Origin: Pseudorhodoferax aquiterrae
GTDB lineage: Bacteria > Pseudomonadota > Gammaproteobacteria > Burkholderiales > Burkholderiaceae_C
Length of the DNA stretch: 64,000 nucleotides
Direction of reading: 5' to 3'
NCBI RefSeq assembly: GCF_014652235.1
Contig: NZ_BMYK01000012.1
Location: 82,521-146,520, forward strand
Shown: positions 7,598-16,393 of the stretch, one piece after another
Layout: each line of letters starts with the position of its first letter
Numbering within the stretch: the first letter of the stretch is position 1
Made by a program: the position numbers and the translations under genes
The notes under the pieces: model-generated
Seen by the model: the letters and a program-made list of their open reading frames with translations, nothing else
Told to the model about the DNA's origin: nothing
The model's database searches: none

Positions 7598-8588
7598 GGC
7601 GGTCCTCCGGATGGATGTCGTTGCCGCGCAGGCATTCCTCGATGCGGATCGCGTACTTGGCGTTGTGCGTGCCGTACTGGCACTCGAAGATGGGCACGCC
7701 GCCGATGGTGGCGGTGATGCTGGGCTGGCGCTCCAGTTCGATGAAGTCGCCCGGCTTCATGGCCAGCAATTGCTCCACCGTGGCATCGGCCCGGGCCAGT
7801 TCGGCCACCAGCGTGACCTCGGCCGACTGGATCTCGCGCGAGAGCACCGTGACCCAGCGCCGGTCCACCTCGACCGAATCGCCCTGGGTGGACGAGTACA
7901 GCACGTCGCGGATCGGCTCCAGCGTGGAGTACGGGATGCAGACGTGGATCACGCCGGCGATGTCGCCGATCTCCAGCTGGAACGCGGTGGAGACCACGAT
8001 CTCGCTCGGCGTGGCGATGTTGGCGAACTGCGGCTGCATCTCCGAGCGCTGGTACTCCAGCTCCAGCGGGTAGATGCCGTGCCAGGCCTTCTTGTACTCG
8101 CCCGCGATCACGTCGAGCAGCCGGTTGATCACGCGCTGTTCGGTGGCCGAGAACTCGCGGCCCTCGATGCGCGTGTGGTACTTGCCGGCGCCGCCGTAGA
8201 GCGTGTCGATCACGCCGAACACCAGCGAGGGCTCGCACACCACCAGCCCGCTGCCGCGCAGCGGGCGCACGGCCATGATGTTGAAGTTGGTCGGCACGGC
8301 CAGCTCGCGCAGGAAGGCGCTGTAGCGCTGAACGGTGACGGTGCCCACCGAGATTTCGGGGCTGCGGCGGATCAGGTTGAACAGGCCGACACGGAAGTTG
8401 CGCGCGAAGCGCTCGTTCACGATCTCCATGGTCGGCATGCGGCCACGGACGATGCGCTCCTGGCTGGAGATGTCGTAATTGCGGATCTCGCCGGTTTCGA
8501 CGACCTCCTCCTCCGCCTTCTGGCTCTCACCGGTCACGCCCTCCAGCAGGGCATCGACCTCTTCCTGCGAAAGGAACGACTCACTCAT
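7587..8588 (-). CDS. fliM: Flagellar motor switch protein FliM
   Basis: A 333-residue switch protein that receives phosphorylated CheY and reverses rotation. The N-terminal CheY-binding peptide is clear (LSQEEVDALL, residues 6-15). It is followed by the CheC-like middle domain and a C-terminal SpoA domain that pairs with FliN. The length is normal. The ATG at 8588 lies 9 nt behind fliL, and the gene overlaps fliN by 11 nt. Confidence 0.98.
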   Translation of the reverse strand: MSESFLSQEEVDALLEGVTGESQKAEEEVVETGEIRNYDISSQERIVRGRMPTMEIVNERFARNFRVGLFNLIRRSPEISVGTVTVQRYSAFLRELAVPTNFNIMAVRPLRGSGLVVCEPSLVFGVIDTLYGGAGKYHTRIEGREFSATEQRVINRLLDVIAGEYKKAWHGIYPLELEYQRSEMQPQFANIATPSEIVVSTAFQLEIGDIAGVIHVCIPYSTLEPIRDVLYSSTQGDSVEVDRRWVTVLSREIQSAEVTLVAELARADATVEQLLAMKPGDFIELERQPSITATIGGVPIFECQYGTHNAKYAIRIEECLRGNDIHPEDRHGH

Positions 8589-8597
8589 GGCCGGGCC

Positions 8598-9167
8598 TTA
8601 CTGGATGATGAAGCTGGAAAAGAGCACGCGGTAGATCGGGTTGAACGCGACCGGGCGCGGACGCTTGCGCGGCTTGCCCTCCTGGGCCGGCGGCTCGTCC
8701 TCCTCGACCTCGTAACCCAGCGGCGCCGAGGCTTCGCGCAGGATGTCGTGGGCCAGCTTCTCCTTGCCCTCGCGCGTGAGCAGTTCCTCCGAGGTGCGCT
8801 GCGACACCAGCATCAGCACCGCGCTGCGGATGCCCGGCAGGTGGGCCTTGACCTGGTCGGAGGTCTTCTGGTCCATGACCTCCAGCGTCACGCCGACCTG
8901 GGCGAATTTCTCGCCGCCGGCGTCGGCCAGGTTCACCACCATGTTCTCCAGCGGCAGGTAGACGGGCGGCGTCGCCTCCTTGCCCTTCTTGGCATGGGCG
9001 GCAGGCGGCGGGGTGGCGCCGGCCTCTTCCTCGTCGGCATGGCCACGGCCCAGCAGCATCCAGGCGGCGCCGGCCACGGCCAGCAACAACACGGCCACGG
9101 CACCCAGGATCAGGGGCTTCTTGCCCTTGGGCTTGGGTGCGGCGTCGGCGGCAGCAGGAGCGGACAC
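8598..9167 (-). CDS. fliL: Flagellar basal body-associated protein FliL
   Basis: A 189-residue single-pass inner-membrane protein with a short basic cytoplasmic tail, one membrane helix (about residues 19-40) and a periplasmic domain (from about residue 60: VYLPLENMVVNL is the conserved strand). FliL surrounds stator units and supports torque. It begins with GTG at 9167 behind an AAAGGAAA ribosome site; no closer ATG fits. The 112-nt gap to fliK is the second widest in this operon segment after the repeat-filled gaps, so an internal promoter is possible, although no clear consensus was found. Confidence 0.95.
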   Translation of the reverse strand: MSAPAAADAAPKPKGKKPLILGAVAVLLLAVAGAAWMLLGRGHADEEEAGATPPPAAHAKKGKEATPPVYLPLENMVVNLADAGGEKFAQVGVTLEVMDQKTSDQVKAHLPGIRSAVLMLVSQRTSEELLTREGKEKLAHDILREASAPLGYEVEEDEPPAQEGKPRKRPRPVAFNPIYRVLFSSFIIQ

Positions 9168-9279
9168 GGCGGTTTCCTTTGTCTTCGGGGCTGGGATCGG
9201 TTCTGCCCGGATTATTGACCCGTATCGACAGACCGATCAGCGGATTAGGCTGGGAAAACAGGCATATATAGCCCGCCTC

Positions 9280-10530
9280 TCACACGTAGAGGTCCAGTGC
9301 GCCGGTGGGCCGGCGCGGTGCCGCAGCCACCGTCTCGGTCGCCGGTGCGGCTTGCACCGCCGGCCGGCGCGCGGCCGCGGCGCCGGCATCCGGCCCTGCC
9401 TGGCCACGGCCGTCCTGGCCGCCGTGGGCACCGACCGACACGCCGGACAGCACCAGGCCTTGCGCGCCGAGCAGGTCGCGCAGCTGGTCCACGCTGCCGG
9501 CCAGCATGTCGCGCGTGGCGGCATGCTCGGCGCGGAACTGCACCTGGGCCTCGTTGCCGTCCAGCGCGATGCGCACCTGCACCGGCTCGCTGGTGCCCAC
9601 CGTCAGCTCGGCGCTGCGCACACCCTGGCTGGCCCAATGGCGCAGCTGGTCGGCCAGCTGCCGGTCGAAGGCCGTGTCGGGCGGCGCCGACGCGTCCAGG
9701 CCGGCCAGCGCGGCGTCGTACTGCACGGTGGGGGTGAAATCCGGCGCGGCCCAGCCGGCGGCGCCATGGGAGTTGCCGTGTTGGCCCGCGCCATCGCCGG
9801 CCGATTCCTGCCCGCCGCGGCGGGCGCCGCCCGCCAGACCGGCCGGCTCTGGAACCAGCACCTGGACCTCGGCGCGCGCAGGCCCTGCCAGCGCCTGGAC
9901 CGCACCGCGCTCGGCCCGGGCCGGCTCGCGCATCTCGCGCGCCTGGCCTGCCACTGCGGCGGCAGGGGCGGCTTGCCGCAGGGCCGATTCGGGCGCCGCC
10001 TGCTCACGCGCGGCGAGGTGCTGCTGGAGCTGCTCGAACACGCTGGCGTACTGCGGCGCCAGCCGCGGATCGGTGGCCGCAGCGGCGGCCGGCGCGGCCT
10101 GGCCGTCGACCGGCCCTGCGGCCTGTGCGCCCGGGCGCTCGCCGCTGCCGGCGGGCTTGCCGCCCTCGGGCTGCACTGCCAGGCGCGTGGCGGACCCCTC
10201 GGCCGCCGGCGAGGCAGGCACCGGCTGCGCCGGCACGGGCGTGGCCGGCGCGGGCAGCAACGCGGCCAGGGCCGCGGCATCGGCGGGCTGGGCATCGGCC
10301 GGCAGCGCCTGGGCGTCGCGCCGGCCCCGCCTGCCTTCGGCCTGCGCCCCACCGGGCAGCAGGGCCGCCCCGTCACCCTCGGCCAGGCCGAGGCCGTCTT
10401 CCAGGGCCGCCATCATGGCCAGGAAGTCGCCGCCGCCCGCGGCCTGCGCTGCCGCCTTGGCGCCGCCACCGGTCCGCTGTGCCGCGGCGGTGCCCGCATG
10501 GCCGGCGGCCGCCCCTTTTTCAATGCCCAT
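9280..10530 (-). CDS. fliK: Flagellar hook-length control protein FliK
   Basis: A 416-residue secreted ruler protein. The long Ala/Pro/Gly-rich N-terminal region (residues 1-300) is typical of the ruler part. The C-terminal domain (about residues 310-385) has the FliK pattern RSAELTVGTSEPVQVRIAL followed by VQFRAEHAATRDML, which acts on FlhB to switch export specificity. It overlaps the end of fliJ by 11 nt. The low-complexity region makes strong shadow frames on the other strand, which are not genes. Confidence 0.95.
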   Translation of the reverse strand: MGIEKGAAAGHAGTAAAQRTGGGAKAAAQAAGGGDFLAMMAALEDGLGLAEGDGAALLPGGAQAEGRRGRRDAQALPADAQPADAAALAALLPAPATPVPAQPVPASPAAEGSATRLAVQPEGGKPAGSGERPGAQAAGPVDGQAAPAAAAATDPRLAPQYASVFEQLQQHLAAREQAAPESALRQAAPAAAVAGQAREMREPARAERGAVQALAGPARAEVQVLVPEPAGLAGGARRGGQESAGDGAGQHGNSHGAAGWAAPDFTPTVQYDAALAGLDASAPPDTAFDRQLADQLRHWASQGVRSAELTVGTSEPVQVRIALDGNEAQVQFRAEHAATRDMLAGSVDQLRDLLGAQGLVLSGVSVGAHGGQDGRGQAGPDAGAAAARRPAVQAAPATETVAAAPRRPTGALDLYV

Positions 10531-10999
10531 GTTCTTGCTCCTCGGCCTGCTGGCGCTGCGTCAGCGCGTGGCGCACGGCCGCCATTTCATCGGTCTGCCG
10601 CTGTTCGCGGCGTGTCTGTACCAGGGCCATCGCCTCTTCCTTGCGGCGCACGGCCTGGCGCAGCGTCGCCACGCGCAGCTCGGCCTGCAGCAGCGCCTGG
10701 CGGGCCATCTCCTCGCGGCGCAGCTGCTCGGCCACGGCGCGCCGCTGCATGGCGATGGCCTCGTCCAGCCGGGCCATGAAGCGGTGGTGGTGCAGCATGA
10801 GTTCGGGCAAGGCGCTGATGCGTGCCTGCGATTCCCAGCGCTGCTCGGTCTCCTGCGCGTAGCCCGTCAGCTGCGCGAGCTGCTGTTCGGCCGCGACGCG
10901 GCGCTGCTGGGCCTGGCCCAATGCCCGGCTCGCGGCGTCGCGCCGGCGCTCGGCCAATTCGATGGCCAGGGCCAGGGTCTTGAGCAGCTGTTGGGACAT
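10520..10999 (-). CDS. fliJ: Flagellar export protein FliJ
   Basis: A 159-residue coiled-coil protein that is Arg/Gln/Glu-rich and almost wholly helical, matching FliJ length and composition. FliJ inserts into the FliI hexamer and links the ATPase to FlhA. It directly follows fliI (5-nt gap) and overlaps fliK by 11 nt. The sequence is weakly conserved in this family, so position and coiled-coil character carry the identification. Confidence 0.94.
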   Translation of the reverse strand: MSQQLLKTLALAIELAERRRDAASRALGQAQQRRVAAEQQLAQLTGYAQETEQRWESQARISALPELMLHHHRFMARLDEAIAMQRRAVAEQLRREEMARQALLQAELRVATLRQAVRRKEEAMALVQTRREQRQTDEMAAVRHALTQRQQAEEQEHGH

Positions 11000-11004
11000 G
11001 CTGT

Positions 11005-12444
11005 TCAGGCCCCGTCGGGATCGAGCGCCATCGCCATCTGGCGCACGCTCTGCTGCAGCGGCGAGCAGGCGAACATGTCCTGCTGCAGGAACTCGGCCAT
11101 GCCGGGTGCCAGCCGCACGGCCTCGTCGAGCTGCGGGTCGGCGCCGGGCGCATAGGCGCCGATCTGCACGAGGTCGCGGCCCTTCTGGTAGCGTGAGTAG
11201 ACGGCGCGGAAATGCCGGGCCAGCAGGAAGTGCTCCTGGCTCACCACGTTGTGCATCACGCGCGAGGCCGACTGCTCGATGTCGATGGCCGGATAGTGGC
11301 CGGACTCGGCCAGCGCGCGCGACAGCACGATGTGGCCGTCCAGGATGGCGCGCGCGGCGTCTGCGATCGGGTCCTGCTGGTCGTCGCCTTCGGACAGCAC
11401 GGTGTAGAAGGCCGTGATCGAACCGTGGCCGTCCTTGCCGTTGCCGCTGCGCTCCACCAGCCCGGGCAGCTTGGCGAAGCAGGACGGTGGGTAGCCCTTG
11501 GTGGCGGGCGGCTCCCCGATGGCCAGCGCGATCTCGCGCTGGGCCATGGCATAGCGCGTCAGCGAATCCATGAGTAGCAGCACGTGCTTGCCCTGGTCGC
11601 GGAAGTACTCGGCCACGGCCGTGGCATAGGCCGCGCCCTGCATGCGCAGCAGCGGCGGCGCATCCGACGGCGCGGCGACCACGACCGAACGCGCGCGGCC
11701 ATCCTCGCCCAGGATGTCTTCGACGAATTCCTTGACCTCACGGCCGCGCTCGCCGATGAGGCCGACCACGATCACGTCGGCCGCGGTGTAGCGCGCCATC
11801 ATGCCCAGCAGCACGCTCTTGCCCACGCCGGAACCGGCGAACAGGCCCAGGCGCTGGCCGCGGCCCACGGTGAGCATGGCGTTGATGGCGCGCACACCGG
11901 TGTCCAGCACCGTGCGCACGGGGTCGCGGTCCATGGCGTTGATGGGCTGGCGGTCCATGGGCAGGGCCCGCACGTCGCGCACCGGGCCCTGGTGGTCCAT
12001 GGGCAGGCCCTGGGCATCGACGACGCGGCCCAGCAGGCCATCGCCCAGCGGCAGGCGCAGCACGCCCTCGGCCGGCGGCGCGGCACCGTCCGGCACATCG
12101 CCCAGGCGCGGCACGGGCACATAGGGCGGCGCCGGCGTGACGCTGGCACCGCGCGACAGGCCGTGCACGTCGCCGGCCGGCATCAGGAACGCACGCTCGC
12201 CCGCGAAGCCCACGACCTCGGCCAGCACCGGCGCCTGGCCCGGCATCTGGATGTGGACCTGCGAGCCGACCGGCACGCGCACGCCCGTGGCCTCCAGCAC
12301 CAGGCCCGCGAGCCGCGTGAGCGTGCCGCGCACCTCCAGCGTGGCGCCGGCGCGCACGCGCGCCAGGGCCGTGTCCAGCAGGCCGTCCCAGGCGGCGGCG
12401 GGCGCGTCGGCCTCAGAGCTTGAGAGGGAATTGATTGGGCTCAT
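11005..12444 (-). CDS. fliI: Flagellum-specific ATPase FliI
   Basis: A 479-residue F1-beta-like ATPase of the flagellar export apparatus. Walker A is AGSGVGKS (residues 203-210), followed by the Walker B strand [18 protein letters not shown]. The C-terminal region with [20 protein letters not shown] is typical. The chosen ATG at 12444 is the last in-frame start before conserved sequence. Codons 3-12 lie in one arm of an inverted repeat whose other arm covers the fliH stop, a possible control of fliI translation. The gene is followed by fliJ after 5 nt. Confidence 0.97.
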   Translation of the reverse strand: MSPINSLSSSEADAPAAAWDGLLDTALARVRAGATLEVRGTLTRLAGLVLEATGVRVPVGSQVHIQMPGQAPVLAEVVGFAGERAFLMPAGDVHGLSRGASVTPAPPYVPVPRLGDVPDGAAPPAEGVLRLPLGDGLLGRVVDAQGLPMDHQGPVRDVRALPMDRQPINAMDRDPVRTVLDTGVRAINAMLTVGRGQRLGLFAGSGVGKSVLLGMMARYTAADVIVVGLIGERGREVKEFVEDILGEDGRARSVVVAAPSDAPPLLRMQGAAYATAVAEYFRDQGKHVLLLMDSLTRYAMAQREIALAIGEPPATKGYPPSCFAKLPGLVERSGNGKDGHGSITAFYTVLSEGDDQQDPIADAARAILDGHIVLSRALAESGHYPAIDIEQSASRVMHNVVSQEHFLLARHFRAVYSRYQKGRDLVQIGAYAPGADPQLDEAVRLAPGMAEFLQQDMFACSPLQQSVRQMAMALDPDGA

Positions 12445-12641
12445 GACAGGGCTCGCAAAGGCGCCGGGCAAGGCGCGTCGCGCAGCCCATATCGGGATAT
12501 GGGCAAGCGGCGCAACGCCGCCCGGCGTTTTTGAGGGCCCTGGCCCGCAGGGCAAGCCCCCGCAAGCCCAAGGCCTTCAGGTGCCACGGCGCTTTTCGGG
12601 GGCTTGCGTGAGCTCAAGCGATTTCCTCTCAAGCTCTCAGG
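12411..12641. repeat. 23-bp inverted repeat bracketing the fliH-fliI junction, with nested palindromes
   Basis: The arms are 12411-12433 and 12619-12641; 20 of 23 positions match when one arm is reversed. They cover the first codons of fliI and the stop codon of fliH. Nested inside are an 11-bp perfect inverted repeat (12552-12562 and 12597-12607, GCAAGCCCCCG), an 8-bp pair (12462-12469 and 12520-12527, CGCCGGGC) and a 9-bp palindrome arm pair (12485-12493 and 12496-12504, GCCCATATC). The 192-nt gap has no gene. It could be a remnant of a small inverted-repeat element or a folded leader controlling fliI. Confidence 0.75.
12514..12532 (+). terminator. Intrinsic terminator, antisense to the fli operon
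   Basis: A GC-rich hairpin (arms AACGCCG and CGGCGTT, 2-nt loop) is followed by a run of five T residues on the plus strand, which is antisense to fliH and fliI. On the sense strand the hairpin lacks a T-run, so it should not stop operon transcription. It may limit antisense transcripts. Confidence 0.55.
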
Positions 12642-13365
12642 CATCGCCGGCCTCCTGCTGCCAGGGCGCGTCCAGCCCCAGCTGGGCCAGCGCCCGGCGC
12701 CAGCGCGCCGGCAGCCGGCCGTCGACCACGGTGCCGGCCGCCTCCACCAGGCAGCCGCCGCGCTCCACCTGCGCGTCGGCGATCCAGTTCACCTGCAGTG
12801 CCGCATGCTCCTCTTGCAGCGCGGCTTCCACGACGGCGAGATCCTCGGGATGCAGCGTCACGGTGGCGACCTTGTGCTCGGCGCCCAGCAGCGCCAGCGC
12901 CTCGCGCACCACGGGCAGCACGGCATCGGGCTGCACGGCCAGTTCGCGGCGCACGATCTGGCGCGCCAGCTCGGCGGCCAGGTCCAGCACCTGGCGCGCC
13001 TGGCGCTGCTCGCACTCGGCCAGCCGCTGCTGCAGCTGCTGCACCACGGCCGCCAACTGGGCGGCGTTCTCGCGGCCCTGGCCGCTGACATAGGCGTCCA
13101 GCTGCTCGTGGCCCACGCGCGCGGCGTCGGCATGGCCACTGGCATAGCCGGCGGCATGGCCGGCGTCGTAGGCGCGCTGCAGGCGGGCTTCCTCGGGCTC
13201 CGGCTCTGGCTCGGGTTCGGGCGGCGGTCCGGGCAGCTCCGCTTCCAGCAGCGGCTCCGGTTCGGGCTCCGGCGCGCCCAGCCGGCCGAACTTCCAGGCC
13301 GCGACCGCGCCGATCTCCTCGCCCGGGATGAAGCGGGTGTACATGCGGTTGCGGGCGGTGGACAT
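12637..13365 (-). CDS. fliH: Flagellar assembly protein FliH
   Basis: A 242-residue protein, regulator of the FliI ATPase and its link to FliN. It begins MSTARNRMYTRFIPGEEIG, a typical FliH opening. An acidic Glu/Pro repeat tract follows (about residues 31-61), then the GxxxG-like region (AYDAGHAAGYASGHA) and a helical C-terminal domain (RQIVRRELAVQPDAVLPVV). The open frame extends upstream into the dispersed repeat, so the ATG at 13365 was preferred. The Glu/Pro tract is longer than usual. Downstream is a 192-nt gap before fliI. Confidence 0.95.
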   Translation of the reverse strand: MSTARNRMYTRFIPGEEIGAVAAWKFGRLGAPEPEPEPLLEAELPGPPPEPEPEPEPEEARLQRAYDAGHAAGYASGHADAARVGHEQLDAYVSGQGRENAAQLAAVVQQLQQRLAECEQRQARQVLDLAAELARQIVRRELAVQPDAVLPVVREALALLGAEHKVATVTLHPEDLAVVEAALQEEHAALQVNWIADAQVERGGCLVEAAGTVVDGRLPARWRRALAQLGLDAPWQQEAGDA

Positions 13366-13403
13366 CTCAGCGATCCGATGCGCTGCGCGCCGCGCCGAGG
13401 AAG

Positions 13404-13553
13404 CTCGGCAGCGGCTCGCGCGCAGCGGCGCCAACGGCCGCGGAGCAGGCCATGCCAGCGCACCCGCGGAACTGGCTCTGCCAGGCCGCTGGGTGCGCCC
13501 CTTGAGGGGTATGGGTCGGCCACACGAAGTGAAGCCGGCCAAACGGGGTGGTC
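13404..13553 (-). repeat. Dispersed structured intergenic element, copy B (fliG-fliH gap)
   Basis: Second copy of the element, in the same orientation relative to transcription as copies A and C. Its conserved start (CCACCCCGTTTGG) lies within a few bases of the fliG stop codon. The variable hairpin here has arms around 13514-13521 and 13533-13540, with a different stem sequence that still pairs (one T-G wobble). The CCCC/GGGG hairpin and the GCACCC/GGGTGC stem are kept. Similarity to copy A extends beyond the shared core into the upstream region of fliH. Confidence 0.83.
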
Positions 13554-13554
13554 C

Positions 13555-14550
13555 TCATATCAATGCGTCATCGCCGCCGCCCGCGAGGACGATCTGGCCT
13601 TCGTCGGCCAGGCGGCGCACGGTCTTCAGGATTTCCTTCTGCTGCGCCTCGACCTCGGACAGGCGCATCGGGCCGCGCGATTCCAGGTCCTCGCGCATGG
13701 ACTCGGCGGCGCGGCTGGACATGTTGGACAGGATCTTCTCCTTGAGCTCCGGCGCGGCGCCCTTGAGCGCCGCGATGAGCGCGTCGGACTGCACTTCCTT
13801 GAGCATGACCTGCATGGATTTGTTGTCCAGGTTGATGAGGTCGTCGAACACGAACATCTTGTCCATGATCTTCTGCGCGAGGTCCGGGTCGTGGCCGCGG
13901 ATGGACTCGATGACGGTGCTTTCCAGGTTGGTGCCCAGGAAGTTGATGATTTCCGCCGCCGCCTTGACGCCACCCAGCGAGGACTTGCGGATCTTGTCGC
14001 CGCCGGCCAGCACCTTGAACAGCACCTCGTTCAGGTCCTTGAGCGCCGTGGGCTGGATGCCCTCCAGCGTGGCCACGCGCAGCAGCACATCGTTGCGCAG
14101 GCGCTCGCTCAGGTGCTTGAGCACGCCGGAGGCCTGCTCGTGGTCCAGGTGCACGATGATGGCGGCCACGATCTGCGGGTGCTCGTTGCGCAGCAGCTCG
14201 GCCACCGACAGCGGGTCCATCCACTTCAGGCTCTCGATGCCGGAGATGTCGCCGCCCTGCAGGATGCGGTCGATCAGCAGCGAGGCCTTGTCGTCGCCCA
14301 GCGCGCGGCGCAGCACATTCTTCACGTAATCGCCGGTGTCGGACACCAGCAGGCTCTGGCGGCTGGCGGTCTCGGTGAACTTGCTGACCACCGCCTCCAC
14401 ACGCTCGCGCGGCACGGTGCGCGTGCGCGCGATGGTCTCGCCCAGGCGCTGCACCTCCTTGGGCGAGAGGTGCTTGAACACCTCGGCCGCTTCTTCCTCG
14501 CCCAGCGACATCAGGAAAATGGCGGAATCGGTCAGGCCTTCTTCATCCAT
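13555..14550 (-). CDS. fliG: Flagellar motor switch protein FliG
   Basis: A 331-residue switch protein that couples the C-ring to MotA. It shows the N-terminal FliF-binding domain (GLTDSAIFLMSLGEEEAAEVF), the EHPQ motif (residues 123-126) of the middle domain that binds FliM, and a C-terminal torque domain (MFVFDDLINLDNKSMQVML) with charged residues that face the stator. The length is normal. It lies 15 nt behind fliF. Repeat copy B follows its stop codon. Confidence 0.98.
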   Translation of the reverse strand: MDEEGLTDSAIFLMSLGEEEAAEVFKHLSPKEVQRLGETIARTRTVPRERVEAVVSKFTETASRQSLLVSDTGDYVKNVLRRALGDDKASLLIDRILQGGDISGIESLKWMDPLSVAELLRNEHPQIVAAIIVHLDHEQASGVLKHLSERLRNDVLLRVATLEGIQPTALKDLNEVLFKVLAGGDKIRKSSLGGVKAAAEIINFLGTNLESTVIESIRGHDPDLAQKIMDKMFVFDDLINLDNKSMQVMLKEVQSDALIAALKGAAPELKEKILSNMSSRAAESMREDLESRGPMRLSEVEAQQKEILKTVRRLADEGQIVLAGGGDDALI

Positions 14551-14565
14551 GGTCTTGGTCTCCCG

Positions 14566-16329
14566 TCAGGACGAGCCGCTGGCTTCGCCATTGATCCAGT
14601 CCTTCACGATGTTGGCCACCGCGATCGGATTTTCCAGCGCCAGCTTGCGCGCCGCCTCCAGCCGCAGCTGGTGGTCGGTGGGCTGCAGGTCCACCGTGTC
14701 GCTCAGGGCCGGGCCGCCCAGCGCCGGGCGCTCGGCATCGTCGGCCACCAGCGCGTCGAGCTGGCCGCCACCGTCCGGGCCACCCGGCGTGCCGCTGCCG
14801 TCGGCCAGTGCCGGCTCGGGCTTGGGCGGCTGCATGGCCTTGAAGCCGGGCCGCACCAGGCCGAACAGCACGATCAGCGCCAGCAGCAGCATGCCGATGG
14901 GCCAGGCGAAGCTGCGCAGGTTCTCCGGCGTGGCGACCTGCTGCCAGAGCGGGCGCGTGTCGGTCGGCTCCACCGTCTGCACGAAGGCGGCGTTCATGAT
15001 GTTGACCGAATCGCCGCGGTCCTGGCTGAAACCAATGGTTTCACGCACCAGCGCCGTCATCTGGGCGATCTGCTCGGCCGACAGCGCGCGCGTGGTGGGG
15101 TTGCCCTTGTCGTCGGTGGCGCTCTGGTGGTTGACCACCACGGCGGCCGACAGGCGCTTGATGCTGCCCGAGCCGCCACGCACGGTGCGCACGGTCTTGT
15201 CGACTTCGTAGTTGGTGATGGATTCGCGCTTGGTGTTGCTGGGGCCGCCCTGGGCGCCGCCGGAGGCCTGCAGCGGCTGGGCCTGGCCGTTGATGGGCGC
15301 GTTGGCCGGCTGCGGGGGCTGGTTGGACACTGCGCCCGGAATGCCCGAAGGCTGACCCGGCTGCGGGCCGGTGGTGGTCTCCACCACCTGCTGGCTGCGC
15401 ACGGCGCTGGCGTCGGCGGCCAGGTTGGGCCGGTGCTGCTCGCTGGTCTGCTCGGTCTGGGAGAAATCGACCTCGGCCGTGACCTGGGCCTTGACGTTGT
15501 TGCGGCCGACCACGGGCTCCAGGATGTCCATGATGCGGCGCGTGTACTGCTGCTCGATCAGCGAGACGTATTGCAGCTGCTGCGCGTCCACGCCGCCGCT
15601 GGCCTCGGGCGTGCCCGACAACAGCTTGCCCGTGTCGTCCAGCACGCTGACGGCCGAGGGGTTCATCTCGGGCACGCTGGAGGCCACGAGGTGCACGATG
15701 CCGGCCAGCTGGGTGCGGTCCAGCGTGCGGCCGGCGCGCAGCGTCACCAGCACCGAGGCCGAGGGCTTTTGCTGCTCGCGGAAGAAGCCGTTCTGGTTCG
15801 GCAGCGCCAGGTGCACGCGCGCGCTCTCCACCGAAGCGATGGACTGGATCGAGCGCGTGAGCTCGCCCTCCAGCCCGCGCTGGTAGCCCAGCCGCTCCTG
15901 GAACTGGGTCATGCCGAAGCGGTTGTTCTCCATGAGCTCGAAGCCCGCCACCGAGCCCTTGGGCAGGCCCAGCGAGGCCAGGCGCAGCCGCACGTCGTGC
16001 ACGCGGTCGGCCGGCACCATGATGGAGCCGCCGCCCTCGGAGTACTTGTACGGCACGTTCATCTGCGTGAGCTGGGCCACGATGGCGCCGCCGTCCTTGT
16101 CCGTCAGGCCGTTGTACAGCGTGCGGTATTCGGTCCGGTTGCCCATCATGAAGCCGACCACGATCACCAGCAGCATGAGGCCGATGCCCAGCCCCAACCG
16201 GATGCGCTGGGCGCGGTCCAGCCGCGCCAGGCGCTCGGCCAGCGGCGATTTGGCGCGTTCGCCCGCGGCAGCGGGTTCCGCGGGGGCGGGGACCAGAGGA
16301 CCGGCAGGAACTTCGGCAACGGCAGACAT
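14566..16329 (-). CDS. fliF: Flagellar MS-ring protein FliF
   Basis: A 587-residue MS-ring subunit and foundation of the basal body. Two membrane helices flank the periplasmic ring domains (residues 45-63 and near 450-470). The periplasmic region has the expected TEYRTLYNGLTDKDGG and GSVAGFELMENNRFG patterns. The C-terminus, after residue 470, binds FliG. The ATG at 16329 was chosen over a TTG twelve codons upstream; neither has a strong ribosome site. This is the first gene of the 13-gene fli operon, divergent from fliE. Confidence 0.97.
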   Translation of the reverse strand: MSAVAEVPAGPLVPAPAEPAAAGERAKSPLAERLARLDRAQRIRLGLGIGLMLLVIVVGFMMGNRTEYRTLYNGLTDKDGGAIVAQLTQMNVPYKYSEGGGSIMVPADRVHDVRLRLASLGLPKGSVAGFELMENNRFGMTQFQERLGYQRGLEGELTRSIQSIASVESARVHLALPNQNGFFREQQKPSASVLVTLRAGRTLDRTQLAGIVHLVASSVPEMNPSAVSVLDDTGKLLSGTPEASGGVDAQQLQYVSLIEQQYTRRIMDILEPVVGRNNVKAQVTAEVDFSQTEQTSEQHRPNLAADASAVRSQQVVETTTGPQPGQPSGIPGAVSNQPPQPANAPINGQAQPLQASGGAQGGPSNTKRESITNYEVDKTVRTVRGGSGSIKRLSAAVVVNHQSATDDKGNPTTRALSAEQIAQMTALVRETIGFSQDRGDSVNIMNAAFVQTVEPTDTRPLWQQVATPENLRSFAWPIGMLLLALIVLFGLVRPGFKAMQPPKPEPALADGSGTPGGPDGGGQLDALVADDAERPALGGPALSDTVDLQPTDHQLRLEAARKLALENPIAVANIVKDWINGEASGSS

Positions 16330-16393
16330 CGTCGTGGGGCACGCCGCGGGGACGAACGTGCGCAATGGGGGAGATGCGGCGGATTATTCTGAG

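Noticed and set aside
9168-9279. FliA-like box (GTCGATAC) in the fliK-fliL gap
   Set aside because: The -10 match is partial and no -35 box lies at the required distance.
12604-16392. A 1262-codon open frame on the plus strand across fliF, fliG and fliH
   Set aside because: It lies antisense to three well-conserved genes. Its translation is His/Gln/Leu-rich with no domain, as is common for high-GC shadow frames.
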